From Ipomoea triloba (taxonomy: Eukaryota > Streptophyta > Magnoliopsida > Solanales > Convolvulaceae), in the NCBI RefSeq assembly GCF_003576645.1, contig NC_044927.1, positions 14,275,239 to 14,339,238 of the forward strand: a stretch of DNA of 64,000 bases. Direction: 5' to 3'. Both the position numbers and the translations under genes were made by a program. Of the stretch, positions 44,070 through 56,932 are shown piece by piece. The notes below the pieces were generated by a model, which was not told the origin of the DNA, made no database searches, and saw only the letters and a list, made by a program, of their open reading frames with translations. Positions within the stretch are counted from its first letter, which is position 1; each line of letters starts with the position of its first letter.

Positions 44070-46490
44070 TCAGTAAATACCAAGCATATCATTTATTCTA
44101 GCTCTAAGCTTCTTGAAGTTACCTTTGCAGTCATCATGTAGAAATTTCTCATTGATTCTTCCTTCCAAGTAATGCTTGATGACTTCCTTTGGATCACTAG
44201 CAAGAAATACTCCTCTAGTGTACCATTGAGCACACTCCTTTAGAGTCCTTCCTTCGGTGAGTATCGTCTCTTTGGATAGGTGAAGCTTGAACATTTTGAT
44301 CACCCTATCTTCGTCAACGCACACGGGTGTACCTGAAAAATCAATAATAAATCGAAATGTCGGCGGTACCCATTCTTCTTGTGCTTCCGCCTGTGAAGAT
44401 GATCCACCAAAATGAGAGGGTAACCTTTCTTCCCCCTTTTTGGTAGCATCCAAAACCTTCCTGAATATCACCGTGTCTCCTTTTTGTTGTGCTCTCATTT
44501 CTTTGATCAGGAGTGAGTCATCTTTGTGCCTTGCGTCCATTTCCTCCATTTTCTTCTCTAATCCTTGGACGGTGTTGACTAGCGTGTGTAGGCACTCTTG
44601 TAATACATCAATACTTGCTTCATGTGACAAATTGCTCCTTGATGTCACATTTTTCAACTCCTCCACTTGAGTCATAACATGCCTTAATTTGCCATTCACC
44701 ACACGGTCTTTTTTCTAAATTATTTCCTTTTGAGATGTCACAACATCACTGACTGCTTTCCTTTCTTTCTCCAGCATCAACATCATCTTGGCAATGAAAC
44801 CATTTAATTCCTCCTTGATTACTGGATTTAATCTATTCATGCCTCGTTCCATGCCTGCAATCTGCTCAAATAATTTCAAGAAATTTGTGTATAAATTATT
44901 GTCAGAATTGCTTACTGCTTCCTTGAATTCCTTGAGAGCTGCAATGATCATTTCATTCGAATTATCCTTTGATAAATTCGAAATCACCCTGGCTTGCTGC
45001 ATTCGGTGTTGTAAATTTATTGGCACAGGTCTAGGTGTAGGAGTACTGGCCTGTCCAACATCTACAGCATCATCATCATCACTATGGCTTGGATTAATTT
45101 CTACTCCTTCTTCTTGATCTTGTTCGGCCTCAACACCAAATATTTCATTAATTTCTCCTTGTGCATCCACACGTGTGTTGGCCTCAACATTGTCATTTGT
45201 GGCATCCAAGTTAGCCACAAAAATGTCACTTTCTTCATTTTCACCTTGATATGCATCACGGTCACCGTCACCTTCATCTTCATGTGTACCACTTTTTACT
45301 TGTAACACAAATTCATTGCCTTGGTTAGCCTCATCTACACCAATATTTGTGTCCAAGTTAGCATCAACCTCAAAAATGTTGCCATCATTATTTTCATCAT
45401 CAACTTCCCTTGTGTTGACCTCAACTTCAATTTCTTGAACATTTCCAACTTCATACTCCTCATTCTCGGCCTCAACATTTATATCAACAAAGTTTGTTCC
45501 AATTTGATTTTCATCCATGTCCATTCGGCCTTCTTGATGTTCTTGAACATTCACTTCTCGTGTGACATGATCATACAACAACACATCCATAAAATCACCT
45601 CCAATGTTACTAGTTGGATTTGTCACCACCAATTCCCTTCCGGTCACAACTTCTTCCTCATTGCTTCAAATTTCTACTATAGGAGTTCTTTTTCTCTTCC
45701 TAATCGGTGGATTAGGTCTCATAGGTAATTCTCCTTCAACAAGATCCTCCGGTCCGGGCTTCTTTGCATTAATTCTGAACAAGTATTTGCTGTTGGTAAT
45801 AGGCTTTGATTGACCCATTCTGACTCCTTTTCTTCTCAGAAGTTCACCAACCAACATGCTATACCCGAGCTTCTCCTTGGATTTAACCATTTCAACCAAT
45901 CTTTCAAACATAACACCACTCCAATCCAATTCACGGTCGGTTTTCATAATAGCATAGATAATACGAGATATTTGGGATGTCAATCTATCAAATCCACCAA
46001 GCTTGCAAAAAAGACATTTAACAATAATTTCTATCAACTTGGCATACTCCCAAATGATATCTCTACGAAAACCGGACAACTTTGGCACAATAATATTCGC
46101 ATCTCTACGTACCATATGCCAATAATCATGTGAATCAAATATAAAATCCTCAAATTTCATAGCATGCTCATCAACATCAAACAAATTACTAAAATCATCC
46201 AAATCAACTTGCACATGATCTCCACCAACAATAGATTCTATATGCGAAATCCTATAGGTAGCATGCTCAAAGAATTCACTCACATCATCATCAAATATGC
46301 CAACATAACCAAAGGTGCATACCTTTAAAATGCCACTCCTTTCCATACCATTGAACACTTTTTGAGCAATCCTCCCATTGATTGAGATGTTCATGAAATC
46401 TTCTTTTGTGAGTAGATGCCCCGAATGAATCTTTTCACTAGATGCTTCAACTTGGGTGTTTTCGGGTTGGGTAGAGCTTGTAGATGCCAT
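44070..46490 (-). pseudogene. Element D env-like ORF (807 codons, two stops)
   Basis: One frame runs from ATG 46490 (MASTSSTQPENT) to a stop at 44070. It is broken only by TGA at 45666-45668 and TAG at 44715-44717. Domains: residues about 25-260 form the globular plant-transposon-protein type domain found after Sirevirus pol (FNGMERSGILKV, VSEFFEHATYRI, LDWSGVMFERLVEMV), then a basic KRKR stretch near 270. Residues about 280-480 are very acidic. Then come several helical segments, a coiled coil at about 630-675 and a final globular part (RTLKECAQWYTRGVFLA). No signal peptide or membrane helix is seen, so an envelope role is not supported by the sequence. Confidence 0.8.
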
Positions 46491-47056
46491 CTCTTGGATC
46501 AATTTCGGGTGGGTAGAAATTGGATGTAGAAATTTTGAGTGAAATTAGAGAGTGTTGTGCGAAGTATTAGAGAGGATTTTTGATCTTGGTTGTCTCTTGA
46601 GGACGACGGGTAGGGTGGGATTTTGGGAATCTGAGGAGTTTTAATTTAGGTTTAAAAAGGTGAGTGGGAATCAAGGGTTCTTATAGGTCAAAAATTAGGT
46701 GATCAACTACTAATATGCCCTTGCAATAAATGCTTTGGATTTGAAAAGTAGAAGGGTAATTCGGTCAAATGAGGTGATGGTAGAAATTGCTCAACTTGCC
46801 AAATATGGATATGGAAATTCGGTGCATTTAAAAGGTAGGGATGCATCAAATCACACATTAAATTTAAAGCTGACAAAGTAGGAAAACATTCCTTCACAAA
46901 GTAAATGCAATCAGATAAGAAAGTCAATAAATTTTGTCATGTAGCAGTTCTAGGAAATGTAAATTTCCTATTAGTAAAAAGAACATGAAACCTACTACAT
47001 AAAACCAAAAGCATAAGGACAAAACACGTAAACCCATTTCTCATGAGTCATGCTTG
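46491..47056 (-). other. Element D spacer upstream of the env-like ORF
   Basis: AT-rich with no ORF. The A2 target GCAAG (47057-47061) lies at its right end. Across A2 it continues at 56933. Confidence 0.6.
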
Positions 47057-47061
47057 GCAAG

Positions 47062-48387
47062 TGAAGAAGCAGTATTGCGTAAGGGTTAATTCGTCAAAAG
47101 ATATTTGTATGATAAAACGGAAAGTCTATGACTCACCGAGTGTCGGTCTCGAAGGAGGGACGTGGAGGTGTGTCAAACATTCGGGAGTTTACTTGATTGG
47201 ATCATGCATAGGACTCGAGTGTGGTGAAGGGTGATTTGTGAGTGAGAGTAGTTCATTGGTTGGTTTGAGTGCAAGAGAGTAGTAAAGTAAAAGTGATCTT
47301 GGGAATATGTAAAAGGGGTAGGGATTGGATAGTGTTCATGAATATTGTATAGTGGAGTGTCTAAGGTCATGGATTAGGATTGCTAGGATATTGTCTATTC
47401 AAGAGTGTGTTGTCTTAGTCCTTTTCCACCTTGTGTACTAAGGCTTCTTTGACTTAGGAGTGCCTTCAAGCATACAAAGTTCTAAGAGGAATTTTATCAA
47501 ACACTTAAGCTACACACTATCCTACTATTCTTAAGAAGTCCATAGGAACTTTGATTGTGTCAAGCTTCAAATCCTAACTCTAATCAAAGACATGAAAGAG
47601 TCAAGAGCTCAATCTCTCATCTAGATTGGCCAAATCCAAACAAGATCTCATCAAAACAACAATCAAAAGACAAGAATAGATAATCCATCAACACAAACTC
47701 ATAGATCCGAGATATAAAGATAAGATCATCACACAAACAATATTCAATCACACAATCCAAATCCCTAGACTAAATTAGCTACTCATAATATGAAATGCAA
47801 GCAAAAGCTAATTTAATCCAAGAATAAGATAGCTAAAATTATAGAAATGAAATAGAGATCACCTAGAGAGAAGAAGATCTTCAATCCAAGCTTGTTGTCT
47901 TCTACAATGGAGATTGTTCTAATCTAAAAACTAAGAAAAATGGAGAAAGTTCTCCAAAGGAAAAACTAAGAAAAGGGAAAACTAAAATTCTGGAATCTTC
48001 CTCTGAAGATTCATCAAAGGGGTTTAAATAGTCTCCGAAATGACAACCCTAGCTGAAATTCGCGCATCACCGTCTCCACGCCTCTCACACGCGTGTGAGC
48101 GTGCGTGGGAAGCTTCTGGAAAGTTTTCACGCTTGCTCACACGCATGTAGCCTTCCAGTTTGGTCCTCCGGGGCTCCGCTCTTGCCTGGTTTGCTCTTTA
48201 AGCTCAACTTTTGGTCCTATTTGCTCCAGGGGCTCCTGTTTTACTTCTTTTAAGCTAAAAGTAGCTTCCGTGCATCAGTTAGTGATTTTCAAGCATTTAC
48301 GCACATAATTTACCAAGTAAGGATGCTATAGACGCGATAAAACACCCTAAAATGTGCCTGAAATATGGGTATCTCGGAGTCTTATCA
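47062..48387 (-). mobile_element. A2 3' LTR
   Basis: 1326 bp; minus strand TGATAAGACTCCGAGATACC to ...ACTGCTTCTTCA. The CACACGCGTGTG array is at about 48086-48147 and the TATA-like box at about 48025. Confidence 0.95.
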
Positions 48388-50246
48388 AATTTTCCACACT
48401 TTGTTTCTTGATTGTCCTCAAGCAAGACATTTTACTCTCTAAGCATATAAGTCTCCGAGATACTCTCTCATGCAAAATAAAGCTTTTGGCAAATCAAAAT
48501 AATGGGTGTCTAAGACTGTTGAAACGGGGGAAATCATTTGTGTTATCTATAAAGGATTTTGGTCAGATGTCAGCAACTCAAGAAATATTTTCGGGAAATA
48601 AAAACCTTTCGTAGATAAAACAAATAAAACAAGGGATCACACTTCTCGCACCATACGCAAGCATGCATTTCCAAAGTTTTGGTTCACCTCCTATTTAAAT
48701 AGGGCCTCTAGCCGATTCCCCTAGTGGGAACGATGTGCACTAGCTAATCAACATTCCATCCTTATACGCCAAAGCCCAACGTAAATGTAAATGAGGGTAA
48801 GGGCATGAACCACTCACCGCTTTTGGCTTAGCGCGGTCCCTCTTTCTTCTCACTTCCTAGGATAACGTCATCGAGCCACCCGACTTCACATGGAGCTCCA
48901 TGCTTTTTCGAATGTCAGTGCAATGGGTTACTCGAATCCTAGCGAAGCGGCTCACTTCAGCTCTATTTTCTCAATTCTTGGGATATTTTTATGTGAACAA
49001 CCGACTCTAGATAAAGCTTTTTGCTTACCGAAGACTATGGTTTGGACACAACCCAACGAATTAGCTTCCCTCAATTTTAAACGCTTTGGTGATTGGCCTT
49101 TTGCCTTTTTCGAATTCTCCTCGTGTCAACCCCTCATGCCTTTTTCTATTTATGTTCAAGGGTTTTGTTTTCTCATTAAGTTCACCATTAGGCTCACCTT
49201 TTTGCCCCATGCCCTACAAAGGTTAGTTCAATTCCGGGCCTCGCTAGTTTTATCTTTCTAAAATTAAAGAGTGCACACTCCCACTTCGAGAGATTCTTGA
49301 CTAAGGTCCTACGTAGATAAGAGGTGAACATCATGCAAGCAGGCAAGAATATAAACTTATTTGGCTCTAAACACTCTCATGGGTGCGAAAAATAACTTCC
49401 TCAAAGATATTTCGAGAGTAAAAATTTTTGGGCATCCAGTCAAAATTCTCCCTAGATAACACAAATAATAACTCTCTTTTCAAAACTGCAAATGCACCCG
49501 CTTATCATTCCCAAGAGCTTCAACTTCTAATACTAAGCATGTAAATATGTAAAGCACGAAGTGCGTCCTTTCCACACTTTAAAGTAAACATCGTCCTCGA
49601 TATTTCCATACGCACAGGGTAAAGGAACGAAACAGGGATTCTAAGGATAGACAAATAAAAATTCCTTTCCACGCTTTGGAAATTGCTCTGGGATATAGGG
49701 TATGCATTAAACGATCCTATTAATCATGGTAAGCTCTAATATATTCATACACAAAGCTATAAAGAAAATATTTCCACACTTTAAAGATCAAAACGGGGCT
49801 TAAAATTAGAAAAGGGATAAGAGGATAAACCAAGTATGCATCCCTCTTTCCACACTTTAGCTTCCAGCATAGGCTTGCTCCCGTTATAGATGCTCTATAA
49901 GAAATGGAGACATAACATACAAAAAAGGGTTTTCGAAGTACTATTCAATTATTATAAGCTGATAGAAATATAAAAGCAATAAAAATAACAAAAACTTAAA
50001 TAATAAAGCATATAAATAAGTAGAATTATTCGAATAGAAATGCAGAAAGTAAAGCAGTTGGAAATTAAATAACATAAAGCAATAAAGATAAGTAAAGCAA
50101 AGTAAAGAAATAAAGGAAATAAAAGTCGGAACCCCGCGCATAGGGATCCTAATGTTCAGATGGGGCTAGCAACCATAGTAACCAAAATCAAGGAACTCAA
50201 AATCAAGTGTCAATAGGTCAGGACCGAGAAAAATTGAAGGAAGGCA
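48388..50246 (-). other. A2 3' non-coding region, hairpins and polypurine tract
   Basis: Same region as 33958-35815 in A1. PPT AAAGTGTGGAAAATT is next to the LTR (48388-48402), with the CTTGCTTGAGGACAATCAAG hairpin at 48407-48426. The second hairpin is at 49586-49605 with its AAAGTGTGGAAA neighbour. More AAAGTGTGG words lie further on, near 49770 and 49850. No ORF is supported. Confidence 0.75.
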
Positions 50247-51483
50247 TCACTCATCACTGAAGGGACGGAATTGCCTGTCGAATCTAACTTCAAGAGCGGC
50301 AATTCTTCTATCATTATCCGCTACCGCCTATCTCATGCGGTTGAGGTCCTCGGTGTGGACATCCTGTCTCGCGGAGATGGATGTGAAACGGCCTTCTTGC
50401 CAAGTATGCTCTTCACGCCAATAGTTCATTTGTTCCTCATGGAGCTGTCTATGAAAATTCTGTGTCGTGGCCCAATCCATTGGAGTAGGGCCTTGCTCCT
50501 GTGCAGCATCCTCCTCCTCATTTTCTTCTTCGTCCTAATCATCATCATCAGAAGCCTCTAGATCAGGTGCATCATCACCTCCAAGCTTTAGTTCTGCGGC
50601 AAAGAACTCACCCACGGAGAAAGAAATTGTACAACCATCGGATCTCTCCATCATCAACCGGTTCAGTAGGCCCAACCCAATGCACAGTTTAGTAACGAAA
50701 GGTCTAATAAGCACAGTCTGAACCTTAGGCTTTTGCTGGGTCTGGAGCCACTTTTTAGCTTGAACGCCCATGTTGATGCGAACATCATTCTCCATGCACC
50801 ACATGTAGAATAGATCCTGCTTGTATACCTTGTTGCGATTTGTGGTTCTGCCTGAGAGATTTATAGCAAAGGCTAATCTGATAGCCTTCAGAGCATTCCG
50901 GGTGATGAGTTTTGCCTTCAAGTTTGAAGTGTTGTATGGGGCATTGTTTGCGATCCTCCTCCAATATCGTCTAGCAACTTCGTCAATATCAAAATCTTCC
51001 TTGAAATCTCTGAAATATGGCATGGACACGCTCACTGCATCATGAAAACCGAGTGTAACTCCCAAAGTGTTGACAGACATACAGTAGTGGTTGCCGAAAA
51101 GAGTGAATGAAATAGACTCTCTTGCATTGTTGACTTCCCTTCTAATTTCCAAGGTCGCTAAGAATTCATAGGTCACATGCGCATAGGTGGGTCCTCTCCA
51201 CTCAAACAGATAGCGGAGCTGTGGGTGCCTAAGAAGCCTATTCACTTCCTCCAAACAACCAAATTCTCTTAAAACATTATCTTCAAAGTGACGACCAACA
51301 GAAAGCTGCTTCCCTTTATAGTTATCCACTGTCGCGAGTTGAATGGGTGTCAAGTGTCGTAATGACCTTGACCCCGGCTCTTGTATAGCCTGTTGAACTG
51401 TAGCTTGTTGCCGTGTCCTTGATCGACTCGATTCTCTTTATATCATGCTTTGATTTCTTCGCAATTTCTTTCGAGCGTCCCAT
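50247..51483 (-). pseudogene. A2 ORF2 (ATHILA ORF-1-like protein)
   Basis: ATG at 51483, 12 residues of basic N-terminus, then a one-base insertion near 51440 shifts frame; from 51353 the frame is open for 272 codons. It has LRHPQLRYLFEW, TYEFLATLEIRREV, LFYMWCMENDVRINMGV and TKLCIGLGLLNRL, then an Asp run. A TAG at 50535 (GAG in A1) interrupts the acidic stretch, after which coding continues to the stop at 50247. Intact length would be about 412 codons. Because it is uninterrupted by a transposon it serves as the family reference. Function is unknown. Confidence 0.83.
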
Positions 51484-51484
51484 C

Positions 51485-52167
51485 CTACAAATTATAGAAA
51501 TTTTCATTCATGGTAATTGGCTATGAATAAGTCACCATCATATTTGTGTAAAATTCCTTGTCAAGATAATGGATTGCAAACATATAGGGCTAAGAATTTT
51601 CAAAAATTTCGCAATAGTTCCCCTATATTTTGGACAATTCTAGCATAAGAATATCAACAATATCATTCCATTATCACACACATGCATAAAATCATCATAA
51701 GATATATCAATTTGATAGCCAAATAAGAAGTCAACTACAAAAGTCAAGAATTTCAAAAAGTCAACTTCATTTTCTTCCCCAAATTCAAAATTAGGGTTTG
51801 AAATTGAAAATTCAATTTGGGCAATGTAGCATGTGAAAATTCAAATTGATGACATATAATAGTTCTATAATAAGTTTATTCATCAATTCAATCATCAATT
51901 TTATAATTTCAACAAGAAATCTAACAAACTCATTTGTTCATCAATGGTGTTCACACTTGAAGTTCAAAAAAATATATAACAATCCATCAATGTAACCATC
52001 AATAATGAAAGAAAACATCAAAGGATAGTTCTATGAAGCATTATAACCAATTTAAACATTCAAAGTCATTCAAAATCATGCAAGGCAATGTAGAATAAAT
52101 TTCTCATTCAAGCTCTTCCAAACTCATGAATATTCAAGGATAAAGAGTTAAAAAGATGAAAAATTAC
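51485..52167 (-). other. Predicted intron upstream of ORF2 (A2)
   Basis: Donor ATCAAG|GTAATTT at 52167, acceptor TTTGTAG at 51485, two bases upstream of the ATG. Length 683 bp, AT-rich. Confidence 0.6.
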
Positions 52168-52304
52168 CTTGATGTTGATGTTTTTGGTCTTCTTTGAAGG
52201 TAAAAAGTAAGAGATATGTTCAAACCTTGAGTTTGGTTCTTCCTTGCGTGGAGAAGAGAAGAGAAAAATGGTGTTTCGGGGCAAAATGGTGTGGAGTGGC
52301 CGAA

Positions 52305-52460
52305 CAAGGGTTTTAAACCCGTAGGGGGCTTCCACGCCGGTCACACTCGTGTGACCGTGCGTGGGAGCTCTCTGTCTCGCTCCCACGCATGGCTACACGC
52401 GTGTGAGCGTGCGTGGGAGGCTACTTCCTCGTTCCCACGCACGGCTACACATGTGTGAGC
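52305..52460 (-). promoter_or_regulatory. Internal LTR-like promoter of ORF2 (A2)
   Basis: On the minus strand three CACACGYGTGTG-like palindromes with CCCACGCACG words (52460-52333) are followed by GGGTTTAAAACCC (52308-52320), a TATA-like box. About 140 bp further comes the intron donor. Confidence 0.6.
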
Positions 52461-52671
52461 CTCGTGTAGGTCCACTGCATTGTTTTCTTCCGATTTTTGG
52501 CTTTGCCTTCCATGCCTATGTCAAAACTTAGCCTTTCCAAAGCAATTTTCAGTCCCGACTCCTACAAGTTAGTCCTCAAAACATGGTTCCATTTGATTGT
52601 AGCAATTTATGAGAACAAAAAAACATTAAAAACTAAAGCATAGAAATAATGTAAAGCATATTATTAAAACC

Positions 52672-52719
52672 TTGGGTTGCCTCCCAAGTAGCGCCACGGT
52701 TTACGTCATTGGCTAGACG
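52672..52719 (-). other. Conserved two-hairpin motif after gag-protease (A2)
   Basis: Nearly identical to 29316-29363: CGTCTAGCCAATGACG and TTGGGAGGCAACCCAA. Confidence 0.85.
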
Positions 52720-52728
52720 CATCATACC

Positions 52729-55145
52729 TTGGTTAAAATTCAACCATATTCCTTGGTAGTGAGTAGAAAGCATTTTGGTACCCACGTGTTCTTCCATGTA
52801 AGCTTGTCATTTTTCCACTTTGGTTTTGGTTTCACCTTTGATTTGACCTTTTCCCTTTCATCATCATCAACTCATTCTTTTGCTTTTTCCTTGTCATCAT
52901 TCATGGCTTGTCCCTCGAATCTCAGGGTAATTTCACATGAACTAACATCTATTCGTGCACGACAAGTAGCCAGAAATGGTCTTCCAAGAATTAAGGATTC
53001 ATGGGGATCATCATCACCCATCTTACAAACAATGAAATCGACAGGCACAAGAAATTTCCCTATTCTTACTAAAACATCTTCCGCTAAGCCTTCAGGATAC
53101 CGTGTGGTTCCGTCAGCTAAACGTACAGTCAGCCTCGTCGGTTTCAAACGTGGTAAGTTCAGTTTTTCAAAAAGATTTGAAGACATGACATTAATAGAAG
53201 CACCAAGATCAGCAAGAGCGTTTCTAGGTTCCATGTTCTGTATAGAACAAGGAATCAACAAAGCTCCAGGGTCACCCTTCTTTCTGGGGTTTCCCTCAGT
53301 TAAACAAGCCGAAGATTCTTGGCTTAAACAAGTAAAATTATCACAAATGCCATTCTCAAACAACTCACGGCATTCTTTGCTATTGAAAAATTTTCGAATT
53401 AAAGCATTAATTGTACCTTCTCGAGCCGTTTCTTTCTCTTTTGAGCTTTTGATGTTGTCTCGTGGTAGCTCCTTTTCTTTCGGGCATTCTTCCGAAGTGG
53501 TTTTCTCCTTGTGTTCCTTCATTGATATTCCACAGATAGCATCCATTGGATCACATTTCACATGTGTTTCTTCTTTGGCATCAATGGCGTTGACTCTCTC
53601 TTTCGGATTGTTTTCAGTGTTATTCGGGAGTTGTCCGTAGTGTCGATCTGACATCATCTTAAACATTTGAGAGATTTGATTCTCAATTGTCTTAAGTGTG
53701 GCCTTAGACTCTTGTCGAAGACTAGAAATTTCTTGTCTAATCTCTTGAGTAATCTCTTGTTTCAGATTTGCCCGATCATTTTTTAGTTCCATGATCGTCC
53801 TTGTAAGTCTTTCATCTACCTCGCGGATGTCATCCCTCCTTTGTTGAGTAAAATCAAGTTGAGAGTCGTATTGTGGCCTGAACTGGGTCATTTGATTTCC
53901 ATTTCCTTGGTTTTGATTGTACACCAGTCTATTCTTGTCATTTTGTCCATATGCAGGCTTGTGTCTATAGTTGTATTGTCTTTGCGCTTGATATCCGTCA
54001 TTGTGGCTATTGTTCCAACCCTCTCCCTGTTTCCAATTGTTGTTTGATCTTTGGTTTTGTCCATAAGAATTGAAGTTGGAGTTCCTTTGATAATCTACCG
54101 CCTCAACTTGTTCAGATCCAGACGTAGAAGTGCAAATATTGGTGTCATGAGGTCCTCCACAGATATTACAATAAAGTGCCAAGGCCATGCAAGGCTTAGG
54201 CTTCCCTTCCATTTTTTCTACCATAGCCTGTAGCTTTTTGATTTCGTGATTCATTGCTTCGATTTTGGCCTCACTTGCCACTCGATTATCAACTTCATAA
54301 ATTCCTCCATGATCTCCTCTTCATTCATACCAACAGGATGTGTTTTTAGACATTCTCTCGATTAGTTCTTCAGCCTCTTGCAAAGCTAGGGAGACAAAGG
54401 CACCGCTGGAGGATGAGTCAAGCGACATCTTCCCTTCATCTGTTAACCCTCCGTAGAATGAGCTAATCATGTCCCATGGGTGCATCAGATCTTGTGGGCA
54501 TTGCCTTTTAAGAACTTTGAATCTTCGCCAAGCCTCTCCCAAACTTTCAAGTCTTCCTTGTTTGAATTCTTGTATCAGCCTTCTAATCCTCATAGTTTTT
54601 GTAATGGGAAAGAACTCGTTCATGAATTCACGATGCAACTGTTGCCACGTTCTGAAATGATTGTCGTCTTGGCTTTCCAACCATCGTGCTGCCTCTCCGA
54701 TAACTGAAAATGGGAATAATTTGAGTCGAACTATTTCCTCGCTAACGCCTTCTTGTCTGGTACATCCCACATGCTCGTATAAACCTTGTGATGTGTGCAT
54801 TGGGATCTTCAGATGGTAATCCCGAATATTGATTGTTCTGAACCAGTGTGAGAATAGTTGGATGCACGTGAAAGTTGACGTTCTCCATTGGAGGTACATA
54901 GATTGAGTTGTGCATGTTAAAATCCGGAGTCATGTAATTTGCAATTGATCTTTGTGGTTCTTGAGGATTTCCATAATATTCCTCTTCACGAATGTTCTCT
55001 TGATTGTTTGCTCAGTTAGCTTGTGGTTCTTCAATGATTGGTTCTTAATGGTTAATTGGTACTTGTGGATTAATTGGAACTGGGGGTGGATTTGGTACTG
55101 TTGTGCCTCTTCCTTGTGGATTTCTTGTTGCGCTTGATGAAGCCA
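52729..55145 (-). pseudogene. A2 gag-protease
   Basis: ATG at 55145. Stops near 55050 and 55015 and a one-base insertion near 54770 break the N-terminus. The gag domain (54899-54330) and the rest share one frame with a TGA at 54321. The 469-codon stretch 54281-52872 has a short coiled start (EIKKLQAMVEKMEG), zinc knuckle CNICGGPHDTNIC, Asn/Gln-rich region, long coiled coil, Lys/Glu linker and retropepsin with DLGAS and ILGRPFLATCRARID. A stop at 52872 truncates a Lys-rich tail that in A1 runs on to TTKEYG (equivalent end 52729). The segment deleted from A1 is present here. Confidence 0.9.
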
Positions 55146-55416
55146 TTAGTGATCCTTAGGTATTTTTCCTTCTAGTTGCTCTATTAATTTCAAGAATGTA
55201 GGGTAGTAAACCTTGATTTCCTTTTTCTCTCGTGTGCATTCACCTAGTAAAATTATCAACGAAACGAAAATTTCCACAATTGACTAGAAGTAGTCAATTG
55301 GATTAGTAGAAAAAACAAGTAAAAACAAAACAAAATTAAGTGCAATGGATTAACATTTCTCAAATCTAGCATTCATACAATCAAAGTAAACAAAAACATA
55401 TGACAACCTATTGCCA

Positions 55417-55434
55417 TCCCCGGCAACGGCGCCA
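55417..55434 (-). other. A2 primer-binding site (tRNA-Asp)
   Basis: Minus strand TGGCGCCGTTGCCGGGGA, three bases from the 5' LTR. Confidence 0.95.
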
Positions 55435-55437
55435 TTT

Positions 55438-56763
55438 TGAAGAAGCAGTATTGCATAAGGGTTGATTCGTCAAAAGATATTTGTATGATAAAACGGAAAG
55501 TCTGTGACTCCCCGAGTGTCGGTCTCGAAGGAGGGACGTGGAGGTGTGTCAAATGTTCTGTAGTTTACTTGATTGGATCGTGCATAGGACTCGAGTGTGG
55601 TGAAGGGTGATTTGTAAGTGAGAGTAGTTCATTGGTTGGTTTGAGTGCAAGAGAGTAGTAAAGTAAAAGTGATCTTGGGAATATGTAAAAGGGGTAGGGA
55701 TTGGATAGTATTCATGAATATTGTATAGTGGAGTGTCAAAGGTCATGGATTAGGATTGCTAGGATATTGTCTATTCAAGAGTGTGTTGTCTTAGTCCTTT
55801 TCCACCTTGTGTACTAAGGCTTCTTTGACTTAGGAGTGCCTTCAACCATCCAAAGTTCTAAGAGGAATTTTATCAAACACTTAAGCTACACACTATCCTA
55901 CTATTCTTAAGAAGTCCATAGGAACTTTGATTGTGTCAAGCTTCAAATCCTAACTCTAATCAAAGACATGAAAGAGTCAAGAGCTCAATCTCTCATCTAG
56001 ATTGGCCAAATCCAAACAAGATCTCATCAAAACAACAATCAAAAGATAAGAATAAATAATCCATCAACACAAACTCATAGATCCAAGATATAGAGATAAG
56101 ATCATCACACAAACATTATTCAATCACACAATCCAAATCCCTAGACTAAATTAGCTACTCATGATATGAAATGCAAGCAAAAGCTAATTTAATCCAAGAA
56201 TAAGATAGCTAAAATTATAGAAATGAAATAGAGATCACCTAGAGAGAAGAAGATCTTCAATCCAAGCTTGTTGTCTTCTACAATGGAGATTGTTCTAATC
56301 TAAAAACTAAGAAAAATGGAGAAAGCTCTCCAAAGGAAAAACTAAGAAAAGGAAAACTAAAATTCTAGAATCCCCCCTGTGAAAATTCATCAAAGGGGTT
56401 TAAATAGTCTCCGAAATGACAACCCTAGCTGAAATTCGCGCATCACTGTCTCCACGCCTCTCACACACATGTGAGCGTGCGTGGGAAGCTTCTGGAAAGT
56501 TTTCACGCTTGCTCACACGCGTGTGGCCTTCCAGTTGGGTCCTCCGGGGCTCCGCTCTTGCCTGGTTTGCTCTTTAAGCTCATCTTTTGGTCCTATTTGC
56601 TCTCAGGGCTCCTATTTTACTTCTTTTAAGCTAAAAATAGCTTTTGTGCATCAGTTAGTGATTTTCAAGCATTTACGCACATAATTTACCAAATAAGGAT
56701 GCTATAGACGCGATAAAACACCCTAAAATGTGCCTGAAATAAGGGTATCTCGGAGTCTTATCA
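55438..56763 (-). mobile_element. A2 5' LTR
   Basis: 1326 bp, ...ACTGCTTCTTCA at the PBS side. Array about 56455-56525, TATA-like box about 56400. Confidence 0.95.
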
Positions 56764-56927
56764 CTCCTGGGGCTCCTGTTTTACTTCTTTTAAGCTAAAA
56801 GTAGCTTCCGTGCATCAGTTAGTGATTTTCAAGCATTTACGCACATAATTTACCAATTAAGGATGCTATAGACGCGATAAAACACCCTAAAATGTGCCTG
56901 AAGTAAGGGTATCTCGGATTCTTATCA
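56764..56927 (-). repeat. Extra 164-bp copy of the family-A LTR start
   Basis: Reads TGATAAGAATCCGAGATACC on the minus strand and then follows the LTR for 164 bp before the full LTR starts again. It differs from the adjacent LTR at several bases and is closer to other family-A LTRs. The target copy GCAAG lies outside it. Confidence 0.88.
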
Positions 56928-56932
56928 GCAAG

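Larger units (their letters stand above)
47062..56927 (-). mobile_element. Element A2: complete non-autonomous gypsy element (family A), nested in D
   Basis: Minus-strand element with LTRs at 55438-56763 (5') and 47062-48387 (3'), 1326 bp each, and GCAAG duplications at 47057-47061 and 56928-56932. The right-hand GCAAG lies beyond an extra 164-bp copy of the LTR start (56764-56927), so the insertion includes that fragment. Internal order matches A1: PBS, gag-protease, two-hairpin motif, internal promoter array, intron, ORF2, structured 3' region. No pol is present. Its ORFs are less damaged than those of A1 and it lacks the solo LTR. Confidence 0.93.

Noticed and set aside
45084..45813. Plus-strand frames over the env-like ORF
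   Set aside because: Antisense to a continuous minus-strand frame with recognisable domain organisation.
52729..53640. 303-codon plus-strand frame opposite A2 protease
   Set aside because: Antisense shadow of the gag-protease frame, which has clear protease motifs on the other strand; the same shadow exists in A1.
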